The notes: generated from the sequence alone by a model not told the origin. Numbered from the stretch's first letter, positions 50,950 to 63,780 are shown. The stretch is DNA of 64,000 nucleotides from Vespula vulgaris (GCF_905475345.1 NC_066606.1:1904501-1968500), one strand, 5' to 3'. Numbers and translations are program-made.

Positions 50950-51108
50950 ATGCCGAGTTATCGAAATCGGGTAAGAATAATCGTCGTCATAGTCGTCGTC
51001 GTCATCGTCGGCTTTCACCACATTCACATCTACAACCAATCACTTGCCGGTCTTCGAACCGAATGGTATGGTGGAATCTTACGTAAGATCGTTAAAGGTC
51101 CGGGGTAG
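50950..51108 (+). CDS. 52-residue small ORF with a hydrophobic N-terminal segment
   Basis: Starts at ATG 50950, ends at TAG 51106-51108. The N-terminus has a basic head (MPSYRNRVR), then an uninterrupted Ile/Val run (IIVVIVVVVIVG) typical of a signal anchor or signal peptide, and a basic end (GILRKIVKGPG). It follows an acceptor-like 'cctttatag', and a GTAAGA donor lies inside it. The stretch is clearly less AT-rich than the repeats on either side. The Ile/Val run is encoded by GTC/ATC repeats, so it may be a trinucleotide artefact. No homologue is recognised. Confidence 0.25.
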   Translation: MPSYRNRVRIIVVIVVVVIVGFHHIHIYNQSLAGLRTEWYGGILRKIVKGPG

Positions 51109-52480
51109 AAGAGAAAGAGAAAGAGAAAGAAAAAGAGAAAGAGAAAATATAAAAAGAGATAGACCGTATATATATAAACATATAGTAGATTGCAAGTACA
51201 TATATAACAGTACTTACATATACACGAACATACACATATACCAGAAAAAGACCTGTATGCGTGATCAACGCCAGCCGTAATCGTTAGTTACGTTATGCGA
51301 ACGTTGCGATTATGCTAACGTCTATCTCTTCTTCTTACCGTTCGTTCGTATGCAAGATCGGTAGTCGTATAAATACGAGTCGATTTTTTTTCGATTTATC
51401 GAATAGGTAAGTCACTACATAGTTATACCAAAAATGGTCGTGAACAGCTCATCGTCGTTTAGGATGTCCGTCATGTCACTGTTGACCAAAACGTATCTCA
51501 CGAATTAATTATTATAGTTAGTTATTATACGAATTAATTCGAAGAAGCTCGATTTTTATAATTTTTATATTCTTTTCTTTTCTTATTTACTTTTTGTTCT
51601 TTCGTTTTCTTTTTCTTCCTTTCTTTTTTTTGTTTTACAAAGAAATTTTGTGGAATGCGGAAATGAAAAAAAAAAGGAAAAGAAAGATTGCTCGACAACG
51701 TAGAAAATATTAACAAGTACATGCTATCGTTCTTAATTGATCGCTTCAATAAGCAAGCACGCATATAGATGGATATATAAAAAGAGTGGTGAGGAAAAAA
51801 GGGAGAAGAGAGTAGAAGGAAGGAATAATTACGAACAGCTAAAAGAGAGAAATTATTAAATGCAAAGAAAAACTATTAGAAAGGTGAGCTTTTTTAGAAA
51901 ATTTTTCTTTATCCCTAATATATCCAAAAACTGTATTAAATGTTTAATGCCTATCCATGAGAACGCTTTAATAATTAATAAAAATAGGATCAAAATTTTA
52001 ATGAAAAAGAAGAAAAAAAAGAACAAAGAAATACGACCAAAGAATATTGAAAAACACAAAAGAAAAGAAAAATAGAGAAAAAATCGTACGTAAAACGAGT
52101 ACGCGTTTTTAACGTAACTATCCAATCCCGTTGTTTTTGCTCATGATGTTTAACTCATGATCCTTTCTTCGGGTGCGTTCGGTCGAACGACGAAAGCGTA
52201 CGAACGAACTGCGGTCGGTTAAGAAATCGCTAAAAAGAAAGACAGGCGAGTGAGTGAGCAAGTGTGAGTGAGTGAGGAGTGAGTAGAGAAGTAAGGAAGA
52301 AGGGTGGGGTCGTGAGACATGCTTTTCACGAATCCGAGTGAAGGGAGAGAAGTCCTGGTGTTCTCTCGAGGCCAATAACTGTTCGAGCCAATCGTCGAGG
52401 AAGCATTGAGATATAGTCATAGTTGAAAATACAGACAAAACAGTAGAGAACAATTTAAATCTAACAATATTATTCGGACT

Positions 52481-53597
52481 ATGAGCCGTTCGAGAAGCAC
52501 GATCCGATTGGCCCTCTTGTTGGCCGTATTGTCATCGTCGGGTGAGTTTTCATTATTTTTTTTTTATTTTTATTTCTATTTCTTTTTTTTTTTATTTCTT
52601 TATCTTTTCGTGAGCACGCGAATACGCGCATGTGCGTGTGAGATTTTTTTTTAACACATTTGTCGCATATACATATATATATATACAAAACACAAGTATG
52701 CGCGAGTTATGGAGTTTATTACGTCGTTATTAAATTTTCGCCACGTTCAGGAGGATCGTAGTCCTTATCGATCAACGTACGCGAGTGCATTGACGCATCG
52801 CATCACAATGATGCAAACAGACGACGCGTAAGATACGTCCGGACGTTACATCCCACACGCACCATCTTTATTTACCATCGGAATTAACTTTCCATCTCGG
52901 ATACTCGAATCGAAATGACGACAACGAGGCGTCGTCCACAGTTCCGCGTTCACCTCGTTCGCCACGATCGATCGTTTCTTACCAGCTATGCTTTTTTCTT
53001 CTTACCATATGGACGGCTAGTTATCGTTCTGATTCGTAGATAAACGTCTATTATGACATAACGCCGATCTTCCTTTCGTCTGTAGATTCTTTTTTTTTCT
53101 ATTTTTTCTTTGATTTTCGTTTTCGCTTTCTTATTCATTTTTTTTCTTTTACATTATTTTTTCATATTCGTCGTAAGCGTAAACCTTTTTTTATTTCTTT
53201 TTGATCTGAAGAACAATTTCTTATTCCTTTTCTTTTTTTTTTTTGATAGTAATGATAATGATAATGATAATAATAATAAAATAATAATTATTATTATTGT
53301 ATTATATCTATTTTTATTATTCTATATTATTATTCCTTATTTTTTATGTTCTAAATATTTTATATTAATTATTATTGTACATTAACTATTTTTATTATTG
53401 TTATAAAAAAATAATAATAAAATAATAATTATCATATTCATTATTCGAAGCTTAAAGAACATTCGATCTTTATGATCAGAAAGTCTACAATCTATTTTAT
53501 CCTTGAGACCCATAAACATATACGTATAGATGAAATAAAAATGTTACCAACGATATTTATAGATTCTCTCTATCTTTTTCACTTTCCTTCAATATAT

Positions 53598-53642
<45 letters not shown>

Positions 53643-54646
53643 CTATCGATATTCGATTGAATTCATATTGATAATATATATACATTATTTTTTAGTTAAA
53701 GCTACTACGCTTTTCGGTGCACCGCCATGCCCCGATCCGTATGGAGTCCACGCATATGCTCATCCAGAGGATTGCAATAGTTTCTTTTTATGTACGAACG
53801 GCACGTTGACACTCGAACATTGTGAAAATGGTTTATTATTTGACGGACACGGTGCTGTACATAATCATTGCAATTATTATTGGGCCGTTAATTGTGGACA
53901 CCGCAAACATGATCGTAATTATACCTTAACAAATATTATTTATACCAATTGATACACTATCAAAACATTATATACAAATGTATTCATTTTTCTTTCATCA
54001 TATTTTAACAAATTAATTTACATTTTAAAATAATTAATTTACAGTTACACCTTTGAGCTCGCCCGGTTGCGAATTTCAATTTGGACTTTATCCCGACAGT
54101 GATACCTGTAGCACTACTTACATCAAATGTGTTCATGGACAACCACTTCAAGAACATTGTGACGCTGGTTTAGCATACGATCCAAAAACTCACACTTGCG
54201 TTTGGCCTGATCAACTTTTGCCATATTGTAATCCGGAAGCCATTGTTGGTTTCAAATGTCCCCACAAAGTACCAGCACGTAGTGCTGCAGCAAAGTTCTG
54301 GCCTTTCCCAAGGTACGATATAAATTCAATTACACTGATTGTAATTTTATATTTATTATCAATTCAAAAATTTATTATTAAATTAAAAAATTTATTCTTA
54401 GATTCCCGGTGCCTGGTGACTGTGGTAGATTGATAACTTGCGTCGAAGGACATCCGCGTCTTTTGACATGCGGTGACGGTAAATTATTTGATTCCGTTAG
54501 TTTGAGCTGTCTCGAACCCGAAGAACTACCACATTGGTATGTATAAAACAAATAAACAAAAAAGCACAAATCACAAAATTAAAATTTTTTCCTATCGATA
54601 ATATAATAATAAATAATATTTTATTTTCAGTGCCAATAGCCTGTAA
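52481..54646 (+). CDS. obst-E: CPAP3-E / obstructor-E, chitin-binding cuticle protein
   Basis: Secreted three-domain chitin-binding protein; the fly homologue shapes epidermal chitin matrix and body form (known of the family). Exons: 52481-52541 (signal peptide, MSRSRSTIRLALLLAVLSSS, phase 1), 53696-53914 (domain one), 54045-54312 (domain two and start of three), 54402-54536 (rest of three), 54631-54646 (CANSL, stop); 232 residues. Domain one CPDPYGVHAYAHPEDCNSFF.. with NHCNYYWAVNC; domain two GCEFQFGLYPDSDTCSTTYI.. with WPDQLLPYC; domain three CPHKVP..FWPFPRFPVPGDC..LITCVEGHPRL... These segments match my memory of obst-E closely. Domain two has six rather than five residues between cysteines two and three. 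The final cysteine codon is split TG|T and the last coding exon is only 16 bases. Confidence 0.87.
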
Positions 54647-56143
54647 TAGTTCGATCGGTTTTACTTCATACACACGTGTAATGGGATCCTTTTTCTTCGT
54701 TTCTTTTTTTTTCTTTTTTTTTTCATAAAAACTGACATAATACACCGAAGAAGAATGTGAACGTCTTACGTCGTAAATACAACGGATGAAAAATAATATC
54801 TATCTTTGATGGGGGAAAAAACATATAGATGAAAGGCCATTCATCGTGTTGGGCAAAAAGATATATCAATATTCGTCTCGAATATCTGTAATATTCTATT
54901 TAATGATCGACAAATTGAAATAAATCTATTAAAGGTTATTACATTAACGTGCGACACAATAATTGTCATAATCGTCATAATTGTCATAAAACCAATACAA
55001 TCACAATTTCTCATGTCCTTTACGTGTTAAAATATAAAATATAAAAGTAATAATAATAATTATTATTATTATAATTATGATATATATATATACTCCGAAA
55101 AAAATTTCTCGATTTCATACTTCAAGGTCTGTAATCGAGAACATGCATACATATGTGCGATAAATACGTACTTACGTATTGTTGGTACGAGCAGTATTAA
55201 AAAAAAGAAAAGAAAAGAAAAAAAAATGAAAGGCCGTAACATTTACCTTGACAATTGTTCGTAACATTTGATACTTTTAATGGAACTTCCGTATATATCT
55301 TTGAAAGAAGAAAAATATATATATCTTAGGTACTGGGAAAAAGTAGAATAAAACGTTTAGCAGCGTCTAAAAAAAATATATAATATACAGTTTATTTCAT
55401 GTATTTCTACATCGACCAGGTGTAATTGCGTTTGAATATTTCTAATATAAGATTAAGAAAACCAGGGCGGGGGTGGGGGATAGGAGGGGTGGAGGAAGAT
55501 AATAATAGTAGTGAGTAATGGCTAAAGAAAAAATATTTACACATCTTCACCGAGGATGAAAAAGAGTGCGGATGATGAACAGGGAGGATTTCTTGTAAAA
55601 AAAAGGGAAAAAAAAGAAAAGAAAGAAAAAAACAAAGGAAAAAAAAAACAAGAAAAGAATTAAAAAAAAAAACAAAGACAGATAGAAAAAAAACTTAACG
55701 ATCTAACGCGAATCACGCTTACGCGCTATTATCGATGCTAAAAATTGCTTGCTTGTTTACTTGCGGATTAAGAATAATATTAGGATTAAAAAAAAGAAAA
55801 AGAAAAGAACAACAAAAAAAAAATATAAAACAGAAACCGGGACGGGATAGGTCGTACGGGGAAAGAGATAAACTTACTCTCAATGAGTTCAACCCTAATC
55901 TCGATTATGCTTCGCGACACCGTAATGGAAGAAAAGAGAAGACATAGTAAGTATACGAAAAAAAAAAAAAATAAAATAAAAAGAAGAAAAAATTACAATC
56001 TGAAAACTCACCCTCGAAAAACGAGTAACTACTTTCGTCGTCTACACACGTAAGAGCGTATGTGTCTATGTGTTTTTTCTTTTTTTTCTTTTTTATAATT
56101 TTTTTTTTTTTCTTTCAAACCATACAAACGGAACGACTTAAAA
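54647..56143. other. convergent 3' spacer between obst-E and the minus-strand CPAP3 gene
   Basis: AT-rich 3' UTR sequence of both genes. It contains a G-rich tract (GGGCGGGGGTGGGGG and AGGAGGGGTGG) at 55464-55494 and several A-rich tracts. Open frames here are Lys-rich artefacts. Confidence 0.6.
55464..55494 (+). repeat. G-rich tract, possible G-quadruplex
   Basis: Four G runs of three to five bases within 31 bases, on the transcribed-sense strand of obst-E and beyond its stop codon by about 800 bases. Confidence 0.5.
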
Positions 56144-56699
56144 TTAATTTCTAGGACGTGCCCGAAGTGGAATGGGTAGGGCACCGGCCGGAAGTGGCGG
56201 TACACCAGGCGGTAAATTTTCTTCTTCGGGTTCTTGTTCTTGGATTCTACCATCTTGTAAATCCCCATCCAAACTAGGTTGCGTCGTTGGTACGTCGCAA
56301 TCTTCGGTAGGTGGTACAACGCATCTCAATGATCGTCTGTCGAAGACCAACATGGCTGGGCATCTTTGCAAACGTGGATAACCACCTTGACATTGCCAGT
56401 AACGATTGCAAGACTTTCCTAATGGTACGTTGCCGTTCGCGTCGTCATTACAAAGTGCTGTAATATGTACATATACATATCGTTAATTAGTTATTTCATA
56501 AACATATACATTTATATATATATATTTTTTTTTACCCACGCATTTACGTACTTGTCATTGTTTTATTACATTAGGTACACGTGTACGTATAATAATTTTT
56601 AACGGGAAGATTATATTCATTTTAATTTGATAAAACAACGTGTAACGTGAAGTAAGTAGTTATATACTTACTTGCTTATTCGAATATTAATCAATCTAT

Positions 56700-56737
<38 letters not shown>

Positions 56738-57452
56738 ATTCACTCACTCGCTCTTTTTTTATCGAGATCTCGTTTTCGATGGTGGAGCAAGAAAACAAAA
56801 AAAGAAAAAAGAAAAAAAGAAAAAAAAAGAAAAGCCAAGAAAAAGAAACTGGAAGAATCACGCGAAGGTTAAAGAAGAAAAAAGAAAAGAAAAAAAAGAG
56901 AGAGAAGAGATATCGAAGAGAAAGGCATAACGAGTCGAGATTACTTTCTTTTCTTTTCTTGTTTTTTTCCTCTTTCTCTCCCTCTCTCTCGATCAACGAG
57001 ATTTTTAAGGAGATAATATGTAAAAAAATTTCGATACTCACGATGTTTTTGACAACCCTCGACGTTTTCGGGCCAATCGCAGGATCGTGCCCTTTCGTTG
57101 TAAAGCAGACCACCGATGCATAATTGTTCAGTGGCAGTGCCGTTCCAACAGGTCCAATATCTCGTGCAGGATGTTTCATGGCCAAATATACCATAAAGCC
57201 AATCACAGTGTTCAGCTGATATTGGTGGATTTGCTTGGCGTTTACCATCGCAGTAATTAGCTCTCCATGGATAATCGCAACCCTCTGTTACGCCTCTGTG
57301 TTTCCCAGCAAATACAAGGCCATTAGGACAATCGAATAATTCTGGTCTACCATTAACGCATTCCCAATAACGATCGCAATATTCTATATCGCCGACCACT
57401 CTCGATTTCGTCTGACAAGGATCTTCCTGATGTTGCTTCTGACCGTAACATT
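56144..57452 (-). CDS. CPAP3-type chitin-binding protein, N-terminus not found
   Basis: Three CBM14 domains on two visible exons, 57452-57042 and 56457-56144, joined in phase 1 after ...GCQKH; 241 residues without signal peptide. Domain one: CYGQKQHQEDPC..GDIEYCDRYWEC.., with an extra cysteine near its start. Domain two: CDWLYGIFGHETSCTRYWTC... Domain three: CNDDANGNVPLGKSCNRYWQ... The tail is acidic then proline-rich (QEQEPEEENLPPGVPPLP...). The first visible exon opens after a 'gaaatttcag' acceptor and needs a phase-1 signal-peptide exon upstream; I found no convincing one up to the window edge. The many Trp in CxRYWxC and the Pro/Glu tail set it apart from obst-A/B/E. It could be the CPAP3-D class or another peritrophin-like protein. 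It converges on obst-E. Confidence 0.82.
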
Positions 57453-60400
57453 CTGAAATTTCATTCTTTTATTTATCTGTTTTCTTTTTATTATTTTTTT
57501 TAAAAGACAACATTTGCGAAAGCTTAGATCACGTCGTCGTGATACCATCGTTAAGGATTCTCAAGGACGAAATGCGTAAAAGAAATGGCACGCATTTGCA
57601 ACGTGTCATCATCATCATCATTATCATCATCATCATGATCATCAAGGAAAACGTGTGTTCGTATATGTGTATATGTGTGTATGTGTATTTGCGTGTGTTT
57701 CTTTTACGAATTAAGAATTTTCACACGTCTTCCTTCTTTTATTTCCATGGTCTTCTTTTTGTTTTCTTTTTATTTTTTGATTTTACAACAAGTTCGAAGG
57801 TCGCACGTTGAGCGCATGAATTGATTGATTAAACATGTCGTCGTCTTCGTCGTCGACGTCGATGTCCATGACATTATGAATATCGAATTATATTCTTTAG
57901 TGTATATTTTTTATAGCTTATTTTAAATTCACCGATTTATGTCTATCTTTGAGAAAAATTTTCTAAAAATAGATGATATTTAAATTATTTCGTTATTTTC
58001 TTTATTCAAGTTTACGATCGTTTAAATTATCAATAATTATTAAAGATCATGATGGAAATACGCGTTGATCGCAATTAGATGTTACATATTCTATAGATTC
58101 ATAAGTTTTTTCTTTCATATTTATTCTATAATGATTAATAATGAGGTGATGAAATTAGTAAAAAGTGTAAGATAGCTTTATAAATGTCTTCTGTTGGCAT
58201 TTTCACGCGTATTATAATTAAAAGTTTTGTAAATCATTAAACAAACAAAGTTTCTCAAATATATACATATATATATTTAATTCGGACAAATAAATAAACA
58301 ATTTCTTTTCCTGATTGATTCTGAGCAAACGTTGAAAATAATTCTCACATCGTTGTTCTCTCTTTGATCAAGTATGTACATACTTACTTACGTATTTATG
58401 TAACGCATTTCTCTCTTAGATAATGTAATACAAATTAAATCGAACCAGGTATTCACTACCGTTTTACAACTAAATATGTACGCGCGATTAGAAAAATAAG
58501 GTAATCGAAAAAAGAAAAAGAATAAGAAAAATGAAAAGGAAAAAAAAAAAAGATACTAGTATGGCCAGAGTGGTGAAAGTGTAACGAGTTTTGTCGCGAA
58601 ATGTTAACTGGAAATCGTTGAAAAAAAAAAAGAAAAAGAAAAAGAAAAAAGAAAAAAGTTAGCGTAAAGCGTACATAAATGCATAAAGAGAAAGAGAGAG
58701 AGAAAATAGTTGTTATACGATGTTCGATCAACGAGACTTGCCATTTTCGTCTGATATACAGTAAATACTACACGTATTTAATAATGTCATTAACTTTTAC
58801 AATCTCACATTGCGGTAATAAGAGTACGAACGCTTTCACCGAACGTGCTCGTTTCCTTCCGACGTTAACGTATTTAAAAATTACGTTAATAAACCTAAAT
58901 GAAAGTCGGATAAGCTTATTTAAAAAAAAAAAAAAAATGAAAAGAAACATAATAATTATCTTAAAGATTTCTCAATAGAAGAAGACGTATCTATAATCGA
59001 TACATATATATCTATATATATGAACAAAGCATGGAGATAACATTTGTTTAAAAACATTCACTAATAAAATTTCTACGACAAAACGTAAAAACGTTCCGCT
59101 TTAAACGAACGATTTTTAATAAAAAAAGACAAAAAAATAATAATAATAAAAAGGAAAAGAAAAATAAAATCGTTCGATTAGATCTGTGCTATGTGAAATC
59201 TGTGTAAATTTACGAGTTAAATATGGCCGATACGAAAGATATTTAAGAAAAATACGTAATTACGATATCATTGCGATATTATTAGCAACGAAATATTTGA
59301 ACAAATGTATACGGAATATTATTTTCCTTTAATAGTACTAAGATATGTAAATATTTAATTGTTTAATTAATACGAAGGAAAATATCGTTTAATATAATTT
59401 ATCAATTAATAACACGGTACATAATAAACAAGTTAATGGATGCAAGATGATAATTATGTAAATAATCATGGTAAGGAAGTCGTCGAGAGAATGTTCCAAA
59501 AGAATTAATATAATTCGATCGACATTTTGCTTTGACTTATATACAAGAGCAAAAGTATGTAAATAGTAGTATAAGTTTAAGGTGGGAAGTCGGCCAGTAT
59601 CTCGCTCCCAAGAGAGCGCTCTCTCGTGGATTATACGAGTGAAAGTTCCTAGCCTTGACTCGCAACCTTCGTGTAAAACCTCGCCTTGTGTCTCGCCTCT
59701 CCCATCATCGAACTCTCCAGAGTATTCCCAGTATTAATATCAAAATTTAATGCTATTGGTATACGATGTTATATATATATAAATAGTTAAATAGATTTAG
59801 TTTTATATATGTGTTTATATGTGTGTTTATGTGTGATTAAAAACTTCTAGTATTACGACCTAGATTGATTAACGAGGATTTGTTTAACAAAAAGAAGACT
59901 GCATCGATTTACGGAATTGTTTTTATCACGAAATAATTACTTTAAGAAGGTTGAGATTAATTTAATAAATAAGAGAAAGAAAAAGAAATTAAGAAGGAGT
60001 TAAAATAAATTCATTAGAGTAAAAATATTTGTTTTTTTGATTGTTGATATAATATATTTTTTAAATAGATTATATATATTATTATTATATATAATATATC
60101 TAAGGGATATATAATCTCTTCATTATGTTTTACTTTGTTTATAAACAACAATAACAAAAAACTACAAATAAAAGAAACGAAAAGTACAATAAAAAAGATA
60201 GAGATAGAGAAAGAACATCAATAAAATCAAAGATACATTTCATTTGAATAAAGTTCATTGCACTTGAATATTATGTACCTATGTATATAAGTACGTGTAT
60301 ATGTATTCATATCGGTGATATCAAAGGTGTTAAGGTCTCCTCGCTTAGGCGCACGAACTATTACGGTCAATGACGACTTCTATGTATGTAACTTGAAGAT

Positions 60401-61954
60401 TACCTTCTTCTTCATGATACTTTTGCAAGAAGAGTGACAGAAAAAAGAGAGAAAGAGAAAGAGAGAGTGATAAAACACATAAAAGGTATTTTACATCATG
60501 CTGTTTTAGAAAAAGAACTGTTCTAATTAATACAGGTGAATGTGTGTATACACATATATACATATATGTATAATAAAATCATTCATGAATGAAAAATTAC
60601 AATTCATAGATATATACGAAATGCATTTAAAAAATAATCGAATAATTTTAATGAAACTTTTAATTCAATGATACATTTTTCTCTTTCTTTTTTGTTACTA
60701 TTTCATCGGTAAAAAAAAAATTAATAATATTTTGTCAATAAGAAAATTGTTGTCATTCTTCCTTTCTTTTTTTATGGTCGATCGATGATCGAAAGAAAAG
60801 AGAAAAAAATGTTTTTACGAATGATTTATTAATTATCGGCGAGATAGAACGTCAACGACAAGTAGGAGGAGACATATCATTGAACGAGCAACAAGTTTCT
60901 TATGTAAGGGACGCAACACAGAAACGGTGTACAGAAAACGGTGCCGACGTTCTTTAAAGCGAACGCTTACTTTCCCTTCTTTTACGACTCCTTCTAAAGA
61001 GTATGAGAATCTGTGGTATGTGTTAGATGGCTCCACCGAAGCTATTTTATTTATGCGATCCACGTTATTATTACGAATTGTAAGTTATCTACAATATTAA
61101 TAATAAATAATATTCGAAAGATATCTTTTTTTTATCATAGCATGAATTTTATAAGAAATAAAAAAGAACGGTAAAAAAAAGGGAAAGAAATTAAGATGAC
61201 CGATCTTTTCAAGAATGATCGTAATTTTCTTTTCTTTCTTCTTTTTTTTTTATGCAATTTAATTCATAATAATTTGCGATTCAATTTTTATAAAGAGTGT
61301 TAATCAAATTAGTAAGGACCGATTTAAAAGAATGATTACTTCGTTTTTTGTCATTTATTTATTGAATCTATGATTTAATCACTTTAGAAACGTTTGATTC
61401 ATCTCTTTTCTTTTGCCCTATTTTTTCTGCTTATTCAATTTTTATTTAACGATCTAACGATTTAATTGCTTCAATAAAAACGCTGATTGATTCGAGGGAA
61501 CAATAATTTTTTTCTTTTCTACTTTTATATAATTTTTAACAATTTACGATGTATTTCTTCGCCATTAAAAAGGAAAAAAAGAAAGAAAGAAAGAAATGAA
61601 AATCAAATATTAAACGGTAGACATCCCTTGTCAAGATGAATTAAATCTATCACGAAGTCAAATGTTAAATCGATTCTTTAAATACATCCTGAACATATAT
61701 TTGAAAAAATTTGTGTAGAAAATATCTTTGACTATGAAAATCCGAACAATTGAACAATATAAAAGAGAACTACGAGAAAATTTTCTAATTCAATCTTTTA
61801 TAAAAATTTAAATCGCATAAATAAATATGTACTTTGATTTCCTATATCTTCAAGTAACATCTAACGGATCAAATTGCTATATACATAGATAAAATTACGT
61901 TCTAACACTGCGACTACATAACATGGCTGTTTGCTTCCGCGAAAAATATTTTCC

Positions 61955-62028
<74 letters not shown>

Positions 62029-62989
62029 AAGGAAAACGTAGAAGAAAGTAGTTGACTTTTACAATCGCTATATAGTTAATCTTTATTTAATTATTTGCAA
62101 TTGACTATGTAACTCGAGTTAACGGTGCAGTAAAATTTCCAACATCCAGATGGAGAGGGGTAGAAGGAGGGGAGGGGAGGAAGAGTGGGGTGGAGAAAAG
62201 AATAATGACCGGTTTCGATTGAACTAGATAGAAATTACTTAATGCTACGGCATTCTAGTTTCCGGACTAGACTTGCGTATACTTGCGAGCCTAGACTAGA
62301 ATTTTAATGACAGATTACGTTAATACGTATTTATTTATACGTATACTATGATAGCCTATTGATCGTTCGTTTGTTGGTATTCGTATTAAAAAACAAAAAA
62401 AAAAGAAATAGTAATGATAATAATAATAAAGTATACCCGTATTACTTTTAACTTGAACTTTGTATCGGTGCGTATAAACGTTTTTTCATGACAATTATAA
62501 AAAAATTGATATGATTTTTTATGTATATATATATATATATATATATAATCTTTTTATATTTAAATAGTGAAATGTTATAAAGACAAGTGAAAGAGAGAGA
62601 TAGAAACAGAGAGAGAGTATGTGAACATGTTTATATCGTTTAATCATTTTTTTTTATTGCTTTTTCTTTTTCCTTTTTTTTTTTCTTCGATTGAGAAATG
62701 ATCCTAAAGATAAACACGACAATCGACTAATAAATATAATATTAATTTATATCTAACTTTTCTGATAATGAATAATTATTTACATTTAATATCATTTATC
62801 GGAATGTAAGAGTAAAATGTCGGTGGATTTAAATATGTATACGTTCAAAGAGAATTTTCATCGAACGTTTATACACTCGGTAGAATCTTGCTAACGATTA
62901 AGCAATCCTAACGCCTCTCTATTGCAAATTATACGACCTACTTGCGTTCCCTCTATGAAACGTGAAATTCCGTTGTGACGCTTGGTTTC

Positions 62990-63024
<35 letters not shown>

Positions 63025-63719
63025 AGAAGAAGAAAGAATCGAATTTTAATTTATCGTAATTTAATGAATGATTTCAATTTGATATATTTTTCAGTTGCTA
63101 TTAATCTGTTTATAATATTTTTAAGATGATATTGATACGCGTGCAAAATTTGGATTAATATTTCTAAATTATTATAATACTTTTTAATATGTATATATAT
63201 CGAAACCATATATATAATATCTTTAACATATCGATATAATTTATAATGATTTAAAAATGAACTCGATACTAATATAATATTTTTAATCGATACCGCTTAT
63301 AATATTTTTAATATATAATTTAATATGTTGAGTATATATATATTTATACCATTTATAATATCATTAATGTATCCATTTATAACACATTTTTAAGATGATA
63401 TCGGTACCACTGCGTATATTTTCAAATAGTATGTAACATTCGCGGAAGTATAGGAAACGATTACGGAAATGATGGAAATAATTTTCCCATAGTACTTCTA
63501 GTATGTATCTACATAAAACAGGAAGAAGTAACGCGTAGACTAAACTAATTTTTGTAAGGAAAAAAAGAAAAGAAAAGAAAGAAAAAAGAAAAAAGGAAGA
63601 AAAAGGACAGACTACTTGACGGTATAGAAAGTAGAATCTCTTACGTAACGTCGCGGTGCAAAATCGAAACGTGCGACAAATCGCCTAGAGGGCTAAACAA
63701 GAATCTTAAAACATTCGTT

Positions 63720-63780
<61 letters not shown>

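Larger units (their letters stand above)
49250..52480. other. spacer between third CPAP3 gene and obst-E
   Basis: Holds a 74-base CT run (49738-49811), a tandem repeat (50220-50935), a small ORF (50950-51108), a good TATA box TATAAATA at 51368-51375 followed by a GTAAGT donor at 51407, and a less AT-rich block at 52130-52450 just ahead of obst-E that is probably its promoter (two CCAAT words near 52370-52390). Confidence 0.5.

Noticed and set aside
58456..58731. possible signal-peptide exon for the minus-strand CPAP3 gene
   Set aside because: Hydrophobic start is present, but no phase-1 donor follows and the frame becomes poly-Phe from a T tract.
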